Source: SOKG01 sp964449845
Lineage (GTDB): Bacteria; Chloroflexota; Dehalococcoidia; SZUA-161
Length of the DNA: 14,508 bases
Reading direction: 5' to 3'
Assembly (NCBI GenBank): GCA_964449845.1
Contig: CAYVES010000050.1
Span: forward strand, 1 to 14,508
The notes under the pieces were generated by a model. That model saw nothing but the letters and a program-made list of their open reading frames with translations. It had not been told where the DNA came from and searched no databases. The first letter of the stretch is position 1. Each line of letters begins with the position of its first letter. This document shows, piece by piece, positions 13,542-14,508 of this stretch. A program made the position numbers and the translations under genes.

Positions 13542-14508
13542 ATGAGAGCTATATGGAGATCCTTGACTGCTGCTGTTGCCTTAGCTTTGGTGATTGACCT
13601 GATAAGCTTCACCTTGCCATTGTCAGCAGGACACGCGAACTGGGATCAGAAGACAACACCATACGCTATAACGGCGCCTACACGTACGCCTGCACCTATG
13701 CTGACGCTCGATCCGATTAGCACCGACGGCAGCGTCTTACTCGACTCATCAGGCAGGACAGTGATCCTCAGAGGGTTTCGAACGATTATCTATAATACAG
13801 ACTACAGTGTCGTGGATTATACGCTTGAAGACTACCAGCGAATGAAGTCACTGGGCGCCAACTACCAGTCAATACGCGTATTAGCACCTCTCGTGGGTGC
13901 GTTGCCTGGCGAGACGGCCTCGCCGTATTATATGGACAAACTTGACAGCATGATGTCTCTGGCGAAGCAGGCGGGGCTCTATACAGAGTTCAAGCTGACG
14001 ATGTGGGGCACAGCGGATTTCGACTGGACGGACCTATGGCTCAACGAGAACGGCGAGCAGGACGCTGTAATTGCAGGCTGGAAAAACATTTGGGAAAGGT
14101 ATAAGGATGAGACGGCGGTAATTGGCTATGACCTTATCGGTGAGCCTCAAAAGGGCAATCTTTCGGTGGGGGATGAGGAGTTTGTCAGTGACTATCTCAC
14201 GCCCTTCTACCAGGAGGCGATTGACGAACTGCGGAAAATCGATGATAAGCATCTTGTGTTATTCGAACCAGCTTTGAAACAATATGACTATGGCTTCCTC
14301 CCTTACAATGTCCCGATAAGTCGAGAGCAGGTCGTTTATGCTCCTCACTTCTATCCGTATATGCGCTATCCATATTGGACAGGCAATTATGCCGAGATTT
14401 TCGAACGATATGCGAACGAAGCAAGAATGCACAATGCGCCGCTTCTAATAGGTGAGTACGGCGTACCCTGGAGTCATTTGGATGATGGGAATATCACAAA
14501 AGAGAGTG
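13542..14508 (+). CDS. secreted GH5-like glycoside hydrolase, 3' end outside window
   Basis: 322 residues are visible. Residues 1-32 form a signal peptide (basic start, hydrophobic AAVALALVIDLISF, then SAGHA), followed by a Thr/Pro-rich linker to about residue 58. The catalytic domain begins GSVLLDSSGRTVILRGF, the opening of GH5 and endoglycoceramidase-like enzymes. LGANYQSIRV (residues 104-113) carries the conserved strand arginine. YDLIGEP holds the probable acid/base E201, YAPHFYPY the conserved H269, and LLIGEYGVP the nucleophile E305. The residue before E201 is glycine where the family has asparagine. GGAGG at 13531-13535 lies six bases before the ATG. It should act outside the cell or at its surface on a beta-linked glycan or glycolipid, of unknown type. 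More of the C-terminus lies beyond the window. Confidence 0.88.
   Translation, partial: MRAIWRSLTAAVALALVIDLISFTLPLSAGHANWDQKTTPYAITAPTRTPAPMLTLDPISTDGSVLLDSSGRTVILRGFRTIIYNTDYSVVDYTLEDYQRMKSLGANYQSIRVLAPLVGALPGETASPYYMDKLDSMMSLAKQAGLYTEFKLTMWGTADFDWTDLWLNENGEQDAVIAGWKNIWERYKDETAVIGYDLIGEPQKGNLSVGDEEFVSDYLTPFYQEAIDELRKIDDKHLVLFEPALKQYDYGFLPYNVPISREQVVYAPHFYPYMRYPYWTGNYAEIFERYANEARMHNAPLLIGEYGVPWSHLDDGNITKES

Overview
The window reads as a bacterial chromosome segment of roughly even base composition. FabF points to bacteria. A DUF5679-like zinc-ribbon peptide, flavin and iron-sulfur redox genes, an excisionase-like plus LuxR-type regulator pair, and loose gene packing suggest an anaerobic Chloroflexota lineage such as Dehalococcoidia. 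That placement is an inference from gene content, with no marker gene to fix it. I found no rRNA, tRNA, CRISPR array, transposase or phage gene.

Positions 1-3754 (minus strand) hold a tightly overlapping three-gene redox operon. In order of transcription it encodes an FAD-linked oxidase resembling alkyl-dihydroxyacetonephosphate synthase (AGPS), a two-CCG-domain iron-sulfur protein of the HdrD/GlcF type, and a glycerol-3-phosphate-dehydrogenase-like FAD enzyme carrying an N-terminal BON-like domain. The last gene runs off the left edge. The arrangement resembles GlcDEF or GlpABC complexes, in which flavin subunits pass electrons through an Fe-S subunit. The substrate is not evident.

Positions 4018-4712 carry a 46-residue zinc-ribbon protein (plus strand) facing a GNAT acetyltransferase (minus strand). 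Positions 4827-7676 (minus strand) encode a complete ABC importer of the COG2984/COG4120/COG1101 type: lipoprotein, permease with a TTG start, and ATPase. A 663-base stretch without a convincing gene follows. It ends at a 33-codon reading frame that looks like half of a ferredoxin with one cluster cysteine changed to arginine, and this overlaps the GTG start of a GMC-type FAD oxidoreductase (8483-9817, plus strand).

Positions 9949-11235 (minus strand) encode FabF with its full catalytic set and an insertion ahead of the active-site cysteine. A 53-residue predicted coiled-coil peptide lies upstream on the same strand. On the plus strand, 11975-13003 carries a small excisionase/MerR-like DNA-binding protein followed at once by a NarL/LuxR-type regulator whose receiver has lost its acidic pair. 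After a 538-base gap containing a long imperfect hairpin and a 15-base palindrome, a secreted GH5-like glycosidase starts at 13542 and runs off the right edge.

I see no clearly new multi-gene system. The best leads are the AGPS/HdrD/GlpA-like operon with its BON fusion, the ferredoxin remnant, the degenerate receiver paired with a small DNA-binding protein, and the altered acid/base motif of the glycosidase.
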